Source: an uncultured Collinsella sp.
GTDB lineage: Bacteria > Actinomycetota > Coriobacteriia > Coriobacteriales > Coriobacteriaceae
Assembly: GCA_900550185.1 (NCBI GenBank)
Contig: URRN01000018.1
Span: 1-18,080 of the forward strand
Length of the DNA stretch: 18,080 bases
Direction: 5' to 3'
In this document: positions 1 to 7,896 of the stretch, piece by piece
Position numbering within the stretch: the first letter of the stretch is position 1
Layout: each line of letters starts with the position of its first letter
Program-made: the position numbers and the translations under genes
Notes under the pieces: model-generated
The model's database searches: none
Told to the model about the DNA's origin: nothing
Seen by the model: only the letters and a program-made list of their open reading frames with translations

Positions 1-247
1 CTGCCGGCTTGCCCAAAATTTGGCCGTCAAAGGTGACAATAGTATCGGCCGCGACGGTCAGTTCGTTGGGCTCGGCATGCTCGGCGGCAACGGCGGCGGC
101 TTTGGCACGCGCCAAGCGCTCGACGAGTGTAAGCGGAGCTTCGCCATCAAAAGGCGTTTCGTTGATATCTGCGGGAATCACGCGAATGTCATAGCCCGCC
201 TCGCGCATCAACTCGATGCGGCGCGGTGATTGCGAAGCCAAAATCAT
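1..247 (-). CDS. maf: Maf-family nucleotide pyrophosphatase, N-terminal part
   Basis: Partial gene running off the left edge of the window; about 82 N-terminal residues are visible on the minus strand. The translation opens MILASQSPRRIELMREAG, which carries the ASxSPRR signature of the Maf/YhdE family, and later has the VAADTIV motif that supplies a conserved acidic residue of the family active site. Maf proteins hydrolyse non-canonical or modified nucleoside triphosphates (dTTP, UTP, m5UTP and similar) to monophosphates, as a house-cleaning role in the cytoplasm; which substrate this one prefers cannot be read here. The ATG overlaps the stop of the upstream DJ-1-like gene by 4 nt (ATGA), so the two are probably translationally coupled. 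The family assignment is firm; the rest of the protein is outside the window. Confidence 0.9.
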   Translation of the reverse strand, partial: MILASQSPRRIELMREAGYDIRVIPADINETPFDGEAPLTLVERLARAKAAAVAAEHAEPNELTVAADTIVTFDGQILGKPA

Positions 248-786
248 AGCTGGATGCCCTCGGCGACCTTCTCGACGGCCTTGTCGCCGGCGAGCGTGCG
301 CAGCAGCTCAAGCGCAAAGGGGAGCGACTGGGCCATGCCGCTGGCGGTGATGATGTTGCCGTCTTGCGTAACCTTCTCGCCGGTATAGGCGCCTTCGGGG
401 AAGCTTTTCTCAAAGCCAGGGAAGCACGTGGCGTGGCGCCCCTCGAGTAGGTCGAGCTCGCCTAGGATAAACGGGGCGGCGCAGATGGCTGCGACGTGCT
501 TGGTTGAGGCGAACTCGCAGACCACATCGCAAACGCGCTGGTCTGCGCGCAAGTTGGTGGCTCCAGGCAGGCCGCCGGGCAGCACGACGCAGTCGTACTC
601 GTCAAAGTTGATTTCGTCAAAGAGTGCATCGCAGGTCACGGGAATCTGCAGCGAGCTCACAACCTCGCGCGTGGGCATGATCGAGACAAGGGTGGCGCGC
701 ACGCCGCCGCGACGCATGACATCGACCATAGTCAGGCATTCAATCGTTTCAAAGCCATCGGCGGCGAGAACGGCAACGCTGGGCAT
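244..786 (-). CDS. DJ-1/PfpI family protein (ThiJ/YajL-like)
   Basis: A 180-residue protein, the usual size of a single-domain DJ-1 protein. The conserved parts are visible in order: an N-terminal beta strand, the acidic residue expected near the active site in GFETIE (Glu16), the VVLPGGLPGA loop (about 67-76), and the nucleophile elbow AAICAAP with Cys102. DJ-1 relatives are cytoplasmic proteins variously described as glyoxalases, deglycases or redox sensors; the sequence does not decide which. The start was placed at MPSVAVLAADG because AAAGGA lies 8 nt upstream and family proteins begin with this strand; the open frame extends upstream to a TTG at 864 without conserved sequence. The gene ends inside the start codon of the maf gene (4-nt overlap), so the pair forms an operon. 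Confidence 0.88.
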   Translation of the reverse strand: MPSVAVLAADGFETIECLTMVDVMRRGGVRATLVSIMPTREVVSSLQIPVTCDALFDEINFDEYDCVVLPGGLPGATNLRADQRVCDVVCEFASTKHVAAICAAPFILGELDLLEGRHATCFPGFEKSFPEGAYTGEKVTQDGNIITASGMAQSLPFALELLRTLAGDKAVEKVAEGIQL

Positions 787-822
787 GAGGGTTCCTTTCA
801 TAGGCGGCATACAATTAGCCGT

Positions 823-828
823 CTTATA
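823..828 (-). promoter_or_regulatory. Possible -10 box for the DJ-1-like/maf operon
   Basis: Read on the minus strand, TATAAG preceded by GGGG lies 37 bases before the chosen start codon. No good -35 stands 16-18 bp upstream (the best is TGGCAA), so this is a weak assignment. Confidence 0.28.
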
Positions 829-919
829 CCCCGAAGGCCCATGCTTGCCACGCTCAATCCCCAATGTTTTGCATGCGTGGGGAGACCAGTCTTTTTGGGA
901 CGGGGCAATGACTATGTGG

Positions 920-2233
920 CTAGTTGCGCTTAAGGTGGACGACGGTCTCGCAGTGGAAGGTTTGTGGGAACAGGTCGACTGGCGTGATCTTTACGGGGGA
1001 GAAGGTGCCTTCTTCGACAAAGCGTTTGAGATCGCGCGCCAGGGTGGCCGGGTCGCAGCTCACGTAGGCGACATCGCGAGCACTCGTGCTGGCGATAAGG
1101 TCAATCGCCTCGGGTGCCAAGCCTGCACGCGGCGGGTCGACCACCAAGACATCGGTGTCCTGGTCGGGGAACTCGCGCACCGCGTCTCCGCCAATGACGT
1201 CGACGTTATCGAGCTTGTTGATCTCCAGGTTACGGCGCAGGTCGCGCACGGCGGGGCCGTAGGCCTCGACGGCGGCGACAAAGTCGCAGCGGCGGGCGAG
1301 CGGCAGGGTAAAGGTGCCGGCACCGCAGTACAGGTCCACGGCAAGCTCGTCTTCCTGCGGATCGAGCGCCTCCATAACGAGCTCGATCAAAATCTCGGCG
1401 CCCTTGGTGTTGACTTGGAAAAACGATGGGGCGGACAGGCGCATCTGGCCGTCAGCGATGTTCTCGGTCCACGAGCCCTCACCGGCGAGCATCTCCACCT
1501 TAGAGACACGGCGGGCCTTCTTTTCGCCCTTGCTCATCACGCGCACGATGCTCGTGGGATGAGCGGCGTCCGCCAGCACGCGGGAGACCTGCGAGCGCGG
1601 AAAAGAGCCTGTCGGCGTCCAGAGTGCGACCTCGAGTGCCTTGGTGCGGCGCGATGCGCGAATGCCCACGCGTTCGAGCCCCAAGTCATGGCTGCCGCTT
1701 AGATAGTTAAGTGCGCCGACGACCGATTTGAGTGCCTTCGGGAAGCGCTTATCGAACAGCGGACACATATCGACGGTCACGATTTTGCTGGGGTCGACAC
1801 CGTGCATGCCAAGGCGCACGCGACCGTTGACGACGGTCGGTTCGAGCTCGATTTTATTGCGGTAGCCCCAGTCGTCCTTGGTGTGGCAGATGGGCTGTAC
1901 CAACTCATCGACCTGCTCAGGAGCGAACTTGCCGATGCGCTCGAGCGTGGAGCGCAGGTTTTGCTCCTTGGCGGCGAGCTGTGCCGTGCGTGAGAGATTG
2001 CCCCACGAGCAGCCGCCGCAGATGCCCACGAAGGGGCAGGGAGGCTGAATGCGATCGGGGCTTGGCTCCAGAATCTCGGTGGTGCGGGCGCGCATGAACG
2101 ACTTGCCGTCCTGTACGACCTCGGCCTCGACGATGTCGCCTGCCACGGCGCCCTGCACAAAGACGGCCTTGCCGTTGTCGGCGTGCGCCAGCCCGTCGGC
2201 GCCGTAGGTCATCGATTCTATAGTGAGCTTCAT
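920..2233 (-). CDS. rlmD: 23S rRNA (uracil-C5)-methyltransferase, RlmD/TrmA family
   Basis: A 437-residue SAM-dependent RNA methyltransferase. Residues 1-58 form a TRAM-type RNA-binding domain. Cys66, Cys72, Cys75 and Cys157 (in PPCPFVGICGGC and DMCPLF) match the 4Fe-4S ligands of the RlmD/RumA group. The SAM-binding motif is AVDLYCGAGTF (298-308), followed by DPPRAG (366-371) and the catalytic cysteine in YVSCDPATLARDL (Cys393). The family places a methyl group on C5 of a uridine in 23S rRNA, or of tRNA in the TrmA/RlmCD branches; the exact target uridine cannot be assigned from sequence. The start chosen is MKLTIESMTYG, where the TRAM domain begins and an AGGA lies just upstream; the frame is open 12 codons further. 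It is a single gene with a 133-bp gap to the DJ-1-like gene downstream. Confidence 0.9.
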   Translation of the reverse strand: MKLTIESMTYGADGLAHADNGKAVFVQGAVAGDIVEAEVVQDGKSFMRARTTEILEPSPDRIQPPCPFVGICGGCSWGNLSRTAQLAAKEQNLRSTLERIGKFAPEQVDELVQPICHTKDDWGYRNKIELEPTVVNGRVRLGMHGVDPSKIVTVDMCPLFDKRFPKALKSVVGALNYLSGSHDLGLERVGIRASRRTKALEVALWTPTGSFPRSQVSRVLADAAHPTSIVRVMSKGEKKARRVSKVEMLAGEGSWTENIADGQMRLSAPSFFQVNTKGAEILIELVMEALDPQEDELAVDLYCGAGTFTLPLARRCDFVAAVEAYGPAVRDLRRNLEINKLDNVDVIGGDAVREFPDQDTDVLVVDPPRAGLAPEAIDLIASTSARDVAYVSCDPATLARDLKRFVEEGTFSPVKITPVDLFPQTFHCETVVHLKRN

Positions 2234-2280
2234 ATTCCTGCCTGTCATTCGCGTTGTTGTTCGCACCATGGTAGCAGGGA

Positions 2281-2324
2281 AAAGCGCCCCGCATCCGAGG
2301 CTTTCCTCAAATGCGGGGCGCTTC
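2281..2324 (-). terminator. Rho-independent terminator after ppk
   Basis: Arms AAGCGCCCCGCAT (2283-2295) and ATGCGGGGCGCTT (2312-2324) pair over 13 bp, and GAGG/CCTC extend the stem inside a small internal loop. On the minus strand the stem is followed by a short TTTT-containing run. It sits between the ppk stop and the methyltransferase start, so it separates the two transcription units. Confidence 0.8.
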
Positions 2325-2345
2325 TACAAACTGCTTCTACAAACG
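2321..2345. repeat. Two-copy 13-bp tandem repeat
   Basis: GCTTCTACAAAC occurs at 2321-2332 and again at 2334-2345, a 13-bp period. It lies between the ppk stop codon and its terminator, with the first copy overlapping the terminator stem. Probably a small slippage duplication with no function visible. Confidence 0.7.
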
Positions 2346-2346
2346 A

Positions 2347-4734
2347 CTATTTCGTCTTGCCGGTAATGAGCGTCTTAAGACCCAGGCCGATCAGGCCCAG
2401 GCCTATGCGCACGCGACCGGGGCGATGGCGCTCGATGGCCTTGGTCTTGCCGGCGGGCTTATCGCGACGGGTGCTCGTCTCGGATACGGGCTTGGTGACC
2501 TGCGGCTCGGGCTGAGGTGCAGGTGCAGGCTCGGGCTCAATGACAGTCGCCTGGACCTTCTGAACCTCGGGTGTGGTCGGCTGCGGCTTAGGAGCAGGGG
2601 TGGGCTTTGCCTCGGCGGCCTCGGCGTTGCGGTAGGCGCGCTCCAGCAGGGCTTCCTGCGAGTTGAAGGGCTTCTCGCCCTCCTTGCGCTCCACGGGAAC
2701 CCAGGTACCGTCGCTCGTCAGGCTACGGGCCTTCACGTTGTCGCGCAGCTGCATGCCCATGTACTCGTGTACTAGGGCGCGGCAGGTGGGGTCGAGCACG
2801 GGGAAGGCGATCTCTACGCGGTGTTCGGTGTTGCGCGTCATCATGTCGGCAGAGCTCAGGTAGATCATATCCGAGTCCACGCCAAAGGCGTACACGCGCG
2901 CATGCTCCAAAAAGCGCCCGACGATAGAGCGGACATGCACGTTCTCGGTCTTGCCCGGAACGCCCGGCTTGAGGCACGAGATGCCGCGGATGATCATGTC
3001 CACGCGGACTCCAGCGCACGATGCCTCGGCGATCTTGTCGATGACCTCGCGGTCGGTGAGCGAGTTGAGCTTAAAGAACACGCGGGCGGGCTCGCCGGCA
3101 AGGGCGCGCTGGATCTCGCGGTCCAGGCCGCGCATGATGAGCGGCTTGAGGCCTACGGGCGCCACGCCCAGGAAGCGGTAATCGCCGCGCAGATTGCCCA
3201 GCGACAGGTTACGGAAGAACAGGTTGGCGTCCTCGCCGATGCCGGGATGGGCGGTCATGAGCATAAAGTCGCTGTAGAGCTTGGCCGTCTTCTCGTTAAA
3301 GTTGCCGGTGCCCAAAAGCGTCAGGCGCGTAAGCGCCATGCCCTCGCGATAGGTGAGCTGGCAGATCTTGGAGTGGCACTTAAAGCCCTCGGAGCCGTAG
3401 ATAACGGTGCAGCCGGCCTCTTCCAGACGCTCGGCCCACTCGATGTTGTTCTGCTCGTCAAAGCGGGCGCGGAGCTCCATGAGTACCGTGACCTCTTTGC
3501 CGTTTTCGGCAGCATCGATGAGCGACTCGCACAGGCGGCTCTGTTTGGCCACGCGGTAGAGCGTGATGCGCAGCGAGATGCACTCGGGGTCGTAGGCTGC
3601 TTCGTGCACCAGGTCCAAGAACGGGTTCATGGCCTCGTAAGGGTAAAAGAGCAGCTTGTCGTGCTGCAACACCTGCTCGCGGATGGAGCGGGCCATATCG
3701 ATGGTGGGGTTGGGCTGCGGCTTAAACGGCGTAAAGAGCAGCTCGTTGCGTAGGTGTTCGGGAATCTTGCCCTCAATGCCAAAGACGTAGCCCAGGTCAA
3801 GGGGGATATCGCAGGTAAAGACCGAACGGCGAGAAAGCTCGAGCGCTTTGCGGATGGTCTTGAGCGTTGGCTTCTCGAGCGAGCCCGATACGGCGAGCAC
3901 CACCGGCTGCAGGCGCAGACGCTTCTTGAGGATGCGCTTCATGTGCTGGCGGTAATCCTCTTCCTCCTCGACGCCCTCGCCGTCCGGGTCGATATCGGCA
4001 TTGCGAGTGACGCGGATCAGCGCGCGATCCAGCGGCTTATAGGAGCCAAAGCAGCTGTCCAGGCAGGCGAGGATGACGTCCTCGAGCAAGATGTAGGAGT
4101 AGGTGCCGGTGGGCGAGGGGATCTCGACCACGCGGTTCATCGAGGCGGGAATCTCGATAAGGCCCAGCAGGCTCTCCTCGTCGGTGGCGCCGTCCAGACC
4201 ACAGGCCAGATAGAGCGCGCCGTTGCGCAGGTTGGGGAAGGGGTGGCGCGGATCGATGACCAGCGGCGAGATGACCGGCGACACGTAGGCCTGGAAGTAG
4301 CGGGTTACGAAGGTGCGCTCCTCGGGCGTAAGCGAATCGATGCGGGCGCGGTGAACGCCCAGGGTGTCGAGCTTGCCCTCGATGCTCTTAAAGATGGACT
4401 CCCAACGGGTAAGGAGCCCGGGCATTTCGGCCATGACAGCATCGACCTGTTCGGAGGCGGTCATATTGCTCTTGTTGTCGACAGGTTGTTTTTTGAGCTC
4501 CGCCAGATCGGACAGGCCGCCCACGCGCACCATGAGAAACTCGTCGAGGTTAGACTCGAAAATCGACACGAACTTTAGACGCTCGAACAGCGGAACGGTC
4601 TCATCGAAGGCTTCGTCAAGCACGCGGTTGTCAAAGCGCAGCCAGCTAAGCTCTCGGTTTTGCGTGTACGAGAAGTCGCGCGGCGGCTTGCGCAGCTTTG
4701 CGGCGGCTTGCTTCTTTTCGATTTTGCTCGGCAT
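2347..4734 (-). CDS. ppk: Polyphosphate kinase 1
   Basis: A 795-residue PPK1, which polymerises the gamma phosphate of ATP into inorganic polyphosphate and runs in reverse to make ATP. Visible landmarks: the N-terminal helical domain with NRELSWLRFDNRVL (26-39), ESNLDEF (60-66), the head domain, and two phospholipase-D-like catalytic domains. The autophosphorylated histidine is His454 in KCHSK; the second essential histidine is His611 in EHARVYAFG. LLGTGNFNEKTA (473-484) is a typical PPK1 block. Residues from about 709 onward are an added tail not expected in a roughly 690-700-residue family: a Pro/Ala/Glu/Lys-rich stretch ending in a hydrophobic, glycine-rich segment RIGLGLIGLGLK. The start MPSKIEKK was preferred; an ATG two codons earlier is equally possible. 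The enzyme identity is secure. Confidence 0.96.
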   Translation of the reverse strand: MPSKIEKKQAAAKLRKPPRDFSYTQNRELSWLRFDNRVLDEAFDETVPLFERLKFVSIFESNLDEFLMVRVGGLSDLAELKKQPVDNKSNMTASEQVDAVMAEMPGLLTRWESIFKSIEGKLDTLGVHRARIDSLTPEERTFVTRYFQAYVSPVISPLVIDPRHPFPNLRNGALYLACGLDGATDEESLLGLIEIPASMNRVVEIPSPTGTYSYILLEDVILACLDSCFGSYKPLDRALIRVTRNADIDPDGEGVEEEEDYRQHMKRILKKRLRLQPVVLAVSGSLEKPTLKTIRKALELSRRSVFTCDIPLDLGYVFGIEGKIPEHLRNELLFTPFKPQPNPTIDMARSIREQVLQHDKLLFYPYEAMNPFLDLVHEAAYDPECISLRITLYRVAKQSRLCESLIDAAENGKEVTVLMELRARFDEQNNIEWAERLEEAGCTVIYGSEGFKCHSKICQLTYREGMALTRLTLLGTGNFNEKTAKLYSDFMLMTAHPGIGEDANLFFRNLSLGNLRGDYRFLGVAPVGLKPLIMRGLDREIQRALAGEPARVFFKLNSLTDREVIDKIAEASCAGVRVDMIIRGISCLKPGVPGKTENVHVRSIVGRFLEHARVYAFGVDSDMIYLSSADMMTRNTEHRVEIAFPVLDPTCRALVHEYMGMQLRDNVKARSLTSDGTWVPVERKEGEKPFNSQEALLERAYRNAEAAEAKPTPAPKPQPTTPEVQKVQATVIEPEPAPAPQPEPQVTKPVSETSTRRDKPAGKTKAIERHRPGRVRIGLGLIGLGLKTLITGKTK

Positions 4735-4769
4735 ATGCATCTGTCCGTTCAGTCCCCACAAGGGACGGT

Positions 4770-4797
4770 AGCCTAACACTAATCACTATTGTCTCAA
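4770..4797 (-). promoter_or_regulatory. Putative ppk promoter
   Basis: On the minus strand TTGAGA (4797-4792) and TAGGCT (4775-4770) are separated by 16 bp, placing a start site near 4763, about 30 nt before the ppk start codon. The intended leader includes a small GTCCC/GGGAC hairpin. The -10 match is poor. Confidence 0.35.
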
Positions 4798-5140
4798 TTT
4801 AGTCGACCTGTGGCACGGACGCATCGCGCGAACGGTATCTTTACCTACTTCTTACGCTGCCAAGGCATGCAACTAACTGCCCAACTCGTTTGGAAACAAT
4901 CTATATCCATACTCAACTGGTGAAGATGTATGAATAAGAATGATTGCGAGCTGAATATAATCGAATCCAAATTGAATCATGGACAAACGACATATATATG
5001 CAGAAAACCGTTTTAGCTATGCAATTCCTAAACATGAAAATATTTGTGCAATCTAGCTTAATTCCTTAGAAAAAAGAACATTTACCTTTGAAAACCTGCT
5101 TTAGAGAACCGAAGTGCATCATGGGGGAATCATATGCGAT
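4798..5140. other. AT-rich spacer between divergent ppk and arcA1
   Basis: About 340 bp with clearly lower GC than the genes and no open frame with a plausible ribosome-binding site. It holds one isolated GAACGGTAT (4830-4838), the same core seen in the paired sites before both arcA copies, and one AACCGTTTT near 5007-5014. No RNA gene or mobile-element remnant was recognised. Confidence 0.6.
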
Positions 5141-5209
5141 ATACCGTTCATCGCACTTTGCTGACCGTTCGGGGGCGAGGTGGAATTGCAGGTGGTTTTT
5201 GGATATAAC
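5141..5209 (+). promoter_or_regulatory. arcA copy 1 promoter with paired CCGTTC operator
   Basis: Two CCGTTC elements start at 5144 and 5165, exactly 21 bp apart on the same strand. They are followed by GGTGGAA and, 17 bp after TGGAAT (5181-5186), the -10-like TATAAC (5204-5209). The same parts occur with the same spacing before arcA copy 2. With a start site near 5216 the repeats are centred at about -48 and -69, the place expected for an activator bound upstream of a weak -35. Which protein binds is unknown. Confidence 0.55.
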
Positions 5210-5225
5210 TAGAGCTGTCAGCAAG

Positions 5226-5275
5226 CAGCGTCCCATACGGAGGGGCGCTGATACATTCGGCCAGTAAGGCCCGAA
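5226..5275 (+). promoter_or_regulatory. arcA copy 1 leader: two conserved hairpins
   Basis: Hairpin I pairs CAGCGTCCC (5226-5234) with GGGGCGCTG (5242-5250) around the 7-nt loop ATACGGA. Hairpin II pairs TTCGGCC (5256-5262) with GGCCCGAA (5268-5275) with one bulged C and loop AGTAA. They stand between the predicted start site and the strong ribosome-binding site AGGAGG. Both hairpins recur in changed sequence before arcA copy 2, which argues that the structure is selected. Confidence 0.5.
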
Positions 5276-6532
5276 AGAAAGGTAGGAGGCCATGACGAAA
5301 GGTCTGCACGTGCCTTCCGAGATCGGCAAGCTCAGGAAGGTCTGCCTGCACCGTCCCGGCGACGAGCTCCTCAACCTGCCGCCCGACGAGCTCGAGCGAC
5401 TCCTGTTCGACGACGTCCCGTTCCTGGAGGTCGCGCAGCAGGAGCACGACACCTTCGCCCAGATCCTGAGGGACCAGGGCGTGGAGGTCCTCTATCTCGA
5501 GAACCTCGTCGCTGAGGTGTTCGACCAGGTCCCCGGCGCCCGCGCCGAGTTCACCGACCAGTACATCGCCGAGGCCGGCATCCGCGGCCAGCACATGCCG
5601 CAGATCGTCCGCGAGAAGCTGGACTCCATCGAGGACAACCTCGAGTTCGTCAAGAAGACCATGGCCGGCATGACCAAGTCCGAGATAGACATGCCCCTCA
5701 CGGCGTCCACGACCCTCGACTCCCTGGTCAACTCCGAGTCCGAGTCCGACCTGATCATCGACCCGATGCCCAACCTCTACTTCACCCGCGACCCGTTCGC
5801 GGTCGTCGGCGAGGGCGTCAACCTCAACCGCATGTACTCGGTCACCCGCAACCGCGAGACCCTGTACGGCAAGTACATCTTCAAGTACCACCCCGACTAC
5901 AAGGACGTCTCGCTGTACTTCCGCCGCGACTGCCAGTTCCACACCGAGGGCGGCGACGTGCTGAACATCAACGAGAAGACCCTCGCCGTCGGCATCTCCC
6001 AGCGCACCCAGGCCGCCGCGATCGACGTCATGGCCCAGAACATCTTCTGGAACTCCGACTCCAAGGTCGAGCGCATCCTGGCCTTCGACATCCCGGTCTC
6101 GCGCGCCTTCATGCACCTCGACACGGTCTTCACCCAGATCGACGTCGATAAGTTCACGATCCACCCCGCCATCATGGGCACCCTGCGCGTCTACGAGCTG
6201 ACCGCCGGCAAGAACCCGGGCGACGTGAACATCCGCCTGATCGAGGACACCCTCGAGCACGTCCTGGAGGACGCCACCGGCGTCGACCAGGTCAAGCTGA
6301 TCCCCTGCGGCGGCGGCGACCCGATCGCGGCCTCCCGCGAGCAGTGGAACGACGGCTCCAACACCCTGTGCGTCGAGCCCGGCAAGATCTGCGTCTACGC
6401 CCGCAACACCGTCACCAACGACGTGCTGTACAAGGAGGGCCTGGACCTTCTCGTCGTGCCCTCCGCCGAGCTCTCCCGCGGCCGCGGCGGCCCGCGCTGC
6501 ATGAGCATGCCCTTCTGGCGCGAGGACCTCTA
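5268..6532 (+). repeat. 1265-bp direct repeat, copy 1 (arcA block)
   Basis: By eye this block is identical to 8358-9622, an offset of 3090 bp. It starts inside leader hairpin II, 24 nt before the ATG, and ends at the second base of the stop codon, which is TAG here and TAA in the other copy. No terminal inverted repeat, target duplication or transposase accompanies it. Confidence 0.93.
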
Positions 6533-6533
6533 G
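5292..6533 (+). CDS. arcA: Arginine deiminase, copy 1
   Basis: A 413-residue cytoplasmic enzyme hydrolysing L-arginine to L-citrulline and ammonia, the first step of the arginine deiminase pathway. The catalytic set of the guanidine-modifying superfamily is present: Asp167 in FTRDPFA, Glu219 in FHTEGGD, His275 and Asp277 in MHLDTVF, and the nucleophile Cys403 in GPRCMSMP. Length is normal (about 400-415). The ATG follows GTAGGAGGCC, a strong ribosome-binding site, and the third codon positions are almost all C or G, as for a highly expressed gene. It is followed after 149 nt, with a hairpin between, by an aminotransferase gene. The protein is identical to that of copy 2. Assignment is secure; what is unusual is the duplication. 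Confidence 0.97.
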   Translation: MTKGLHVPSEIGKLRKVCLHRPGDELLNLPPDELERLLFDDVPFLEVAQQEHDTFAQILRDQGVEVLYLENLVAEVFDQVPGARAEFTDQYIAEAGIRGQHMPQIVREKLDSIEDNLEFVKKTMAGMTKSEIDMPLTASTTLDSLVNSESESDLIIDPMPNLYFTRDPFAVVGEGVNLNRMYSVTRNRETLYGKYIFKYHPDYKDVSLYFRRDCQFHTEGGDVLNINEKTLAVGISQRTQAAAIDVMAQNIFWNSDSKVERILAFDIPVSRAFMHLDTVFTQIDVDKFTIHPAIMGTLRVYELTAGKNPGDVNIRLIEDTLEHVLEDATGVDQVKLIPCGGGDPIAASREQWNDGSNTLCVEPGKICVYARNTVTNDVLYKEGLDLLVVPSAELSRGRGGPRCMSMPFWREDL

Positions 6534-6593
6534 GGTCTTCAAGGACCCGTACAGGTCATAATACATACATCTAGCTGCCATTAGATGTCTCCC

Positions 6594-6627
6594 ATTGGGG
6601 CGGTGCGGGTTTTCGCACCGCCCCAAT
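6594..6627 (+). terminator. Hairpin terminator after arcA copy 1
   Basis: A perfect 14-bp stem, ATTGGGGCGGTGCG (6594-6607) with CGCACCGCCCCAAT (6614-6627), and loop GGTTTT. Only CTTGT follows, so the U-tract is poor and some read-through into the aminotransferase gene is likely. Confidence 0.65.
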
Positions 6628-6682
6628 CTTGTATGAGGAACGTCAACACGATTGGATGACTGCTTTTGTAAGGAGCTTGGCC

Positions 6683-7807
6683 ATGGACATCAAGACGATT
6701 GGCGTTGAGGAATGGCTCAACGTTTGGGAGAAGAGCGCCACGTGGGACATCGCCCAGTCGACGATCTCGTCGCTCACCATGGGCGAGCTGCGCGCGCTCG
6801 ATGAGCAGGGCGGCGCCACGTTCTACGAGCGCCTGGACCGCGAGAAGATGAACTACGGCTGGATCGAGGGCTCGCCGGAGTTTAAGGCCGAGGTTGCCAA
6901 GCTGTATCGTCGCGAGGTCAATCCCGATCACATTCTGCAGACCAATGGCTGCACGGGCGCTAACCTCAACGCCATCATGGCTGTGGTCGAACCCGGCGAC
7001 CACGTTATCGCCGAGTGGCCCACCTATGCGCCGCTCTACGAGATTCCGCGCACGCTGGGCGCCGAGGTCGAGTATTGGGAGCTACGCGAAGAGCTCGGCT
7101 GGAAGCCCGATATCGAGGAACTCAAGCGCTTGGTGCGCCCCGACACCAAGCTCATCTGCATCAACAACGCATCGAACCCCATCGGTACGGTGCTCGATGC
7201 CGATATGCTCGGCCAGATTGCCGAGATCGCCCGTTCGGTGGGCGCCTACGTGCTGAGTGACGAGGTGTATCTGCCTCTCGAAAATACTGAGTCCTTTATG
7301 TCGATGGTCGACGTGTACGAGAGGGCCATTGTCACCAACTCGTTGTCGAAGACCTATTCGACGCCTGCGGCCCGCGTGGGCTGGGTCGTGGCCGACGAAG
7401 AGGTGTCCAACCGCATCCGTACCTATCGCGATTACACCATGATCTGCGGCGGAGTGTTCAACGATGACCTGGCGACCTATGTGCTTGAGCACAAGGATAA
7501 GATTCTCGAGCGCAATCGCAAGATCGTGTTTGGCAACCGCGATATCGCGCAGGCTTGGATCGATACGCAGCATCGCGTTTCCTGGACGGCCCCGCAGGGC
7601 GTGTCCACCTCGTTTATCCAGCTGGATATTCCCGAGGATGACGAGGAGTTCTGCAGGCGCCTGCTGTCCGAGAGGGGAGTGCTGCTGGTACCCGGTAGCC
7701 GTTTTGAGCTTCCCTGCGGCGCACGCCTGGGCTACTGCGCGAGCGAGGACGTTCTGCGCGAGGGCCTGAGGCTGTTGGGCGAGGCACTGGCGGAGTTTGA
7801 TCGCTAG
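6683..7807 (+). CDS. PLP-dependent aminotransferase, class I/II
   Basis: A 374-residue fold-type I PLP enzyme. The Schiff-base lysine is Lys223 in NSLSKTYS; Asn165 in NNASNPIGT and Asp193/Tyr196 in LSDEVY are the usual cofactor contacts, and Arg348 in GARLGYC is the expected carboxylate-binding arginine. The N-terminal part (ISSLTMGELRALD, 28-40) resembles, from memory, the capreomycidine-synthase type of aminotransferase that acts on an arginine derivative; this is a weak recollection and not a tested homology. Start: ATG at 6683 after TAAGGAG; the frame opens 18 codons earlier at a TTG lacking a site. It lies between the two identical arginine deiminase genes and ends in its own strong terminator, suggesting an amino acid substrate connected with arginine, but the substrate is not deducible. 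Confidence 0.85.
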   Translation: MDIKTIGVEEWLNVWEKSATWDIAQSTISSLTMGELRALDEQGGATFYERLDREKMNYGWIEGSPEFKAEVAKLYRREVNPDHILQTNGCTGANLNAIMAVVEPGDHVIAEWPTYAPLYEIPRTLGAEVEYWELREELGWKPDIEELKRLVRPDTKLICINNASNPIGTVLDADMLGQIAEIARSVGAYVLSDEVYLPLENTESFMSMVDVYERAIVTNSLSKTYSTPAARVGWVVADEEVSNRIRTYRDYTMICGGVFNDDLATYVLEHKDKILERNRKIVFGNRDIAQAWIDTQHRVSWTAPQGVSTSFIQLDIPEDDEEFCRRLLSERGVLLVPGSRFELPCGARLGYCASEDVLREGLRLLGEALAEFDR

Positions 7808-7856
7808 GATTCCGATGATCTTCGAGGGCCTTATCAAAATTGGTCGAAGATAATCG

Positions 7857-7896
7857 AAAACGGATCCGTTTCCCTAGGGGAAGCGGATCCGTTTTT
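7857..7896 (+). terminator. Strong terminator after the aminotransferase gene
   Basis: An 18-bp stem (7857-7874 with 7878-7895, one T.G wobble) around a 3-nt TAG loop, ending in TTTTT at 7892-7896. The A-tract on the left makes it usable on the other strand too. It separates the aminotransferase unit from the arcA copy 2 unit. Confidence 0.9.

Noticed and set aside
428..1702. 424-codon plus-strand frame over the DJ-1-like and methyltransferase genes
   Set aside because: Shadow of two clearly recognised minus-strand genes; it crosses their intergenic gap and has no motif.
2821..4578. Two long plus-strand frames (310 and 274 codons) antisense to ppk
   Set aside because: Produced by codon bias of ppk; no family features.
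4830..4838. Single GAACGGTAT, and single GAACGG at 15053 and 17908, as regulator sites
   Set aside because: The six-base core is expected about nine times by chance on both strands of the window; only the 21-bp-spaced pairs stand out.
5235..5241. A CsrA (RsmA) site: loop ATACGGA contains ANGGA
   Set aside because: CsrA is generally not found in Actinobacteria, and no csrA is in the window; the loop motif alone is short. Kept only as part of the leader-hairpin finding.
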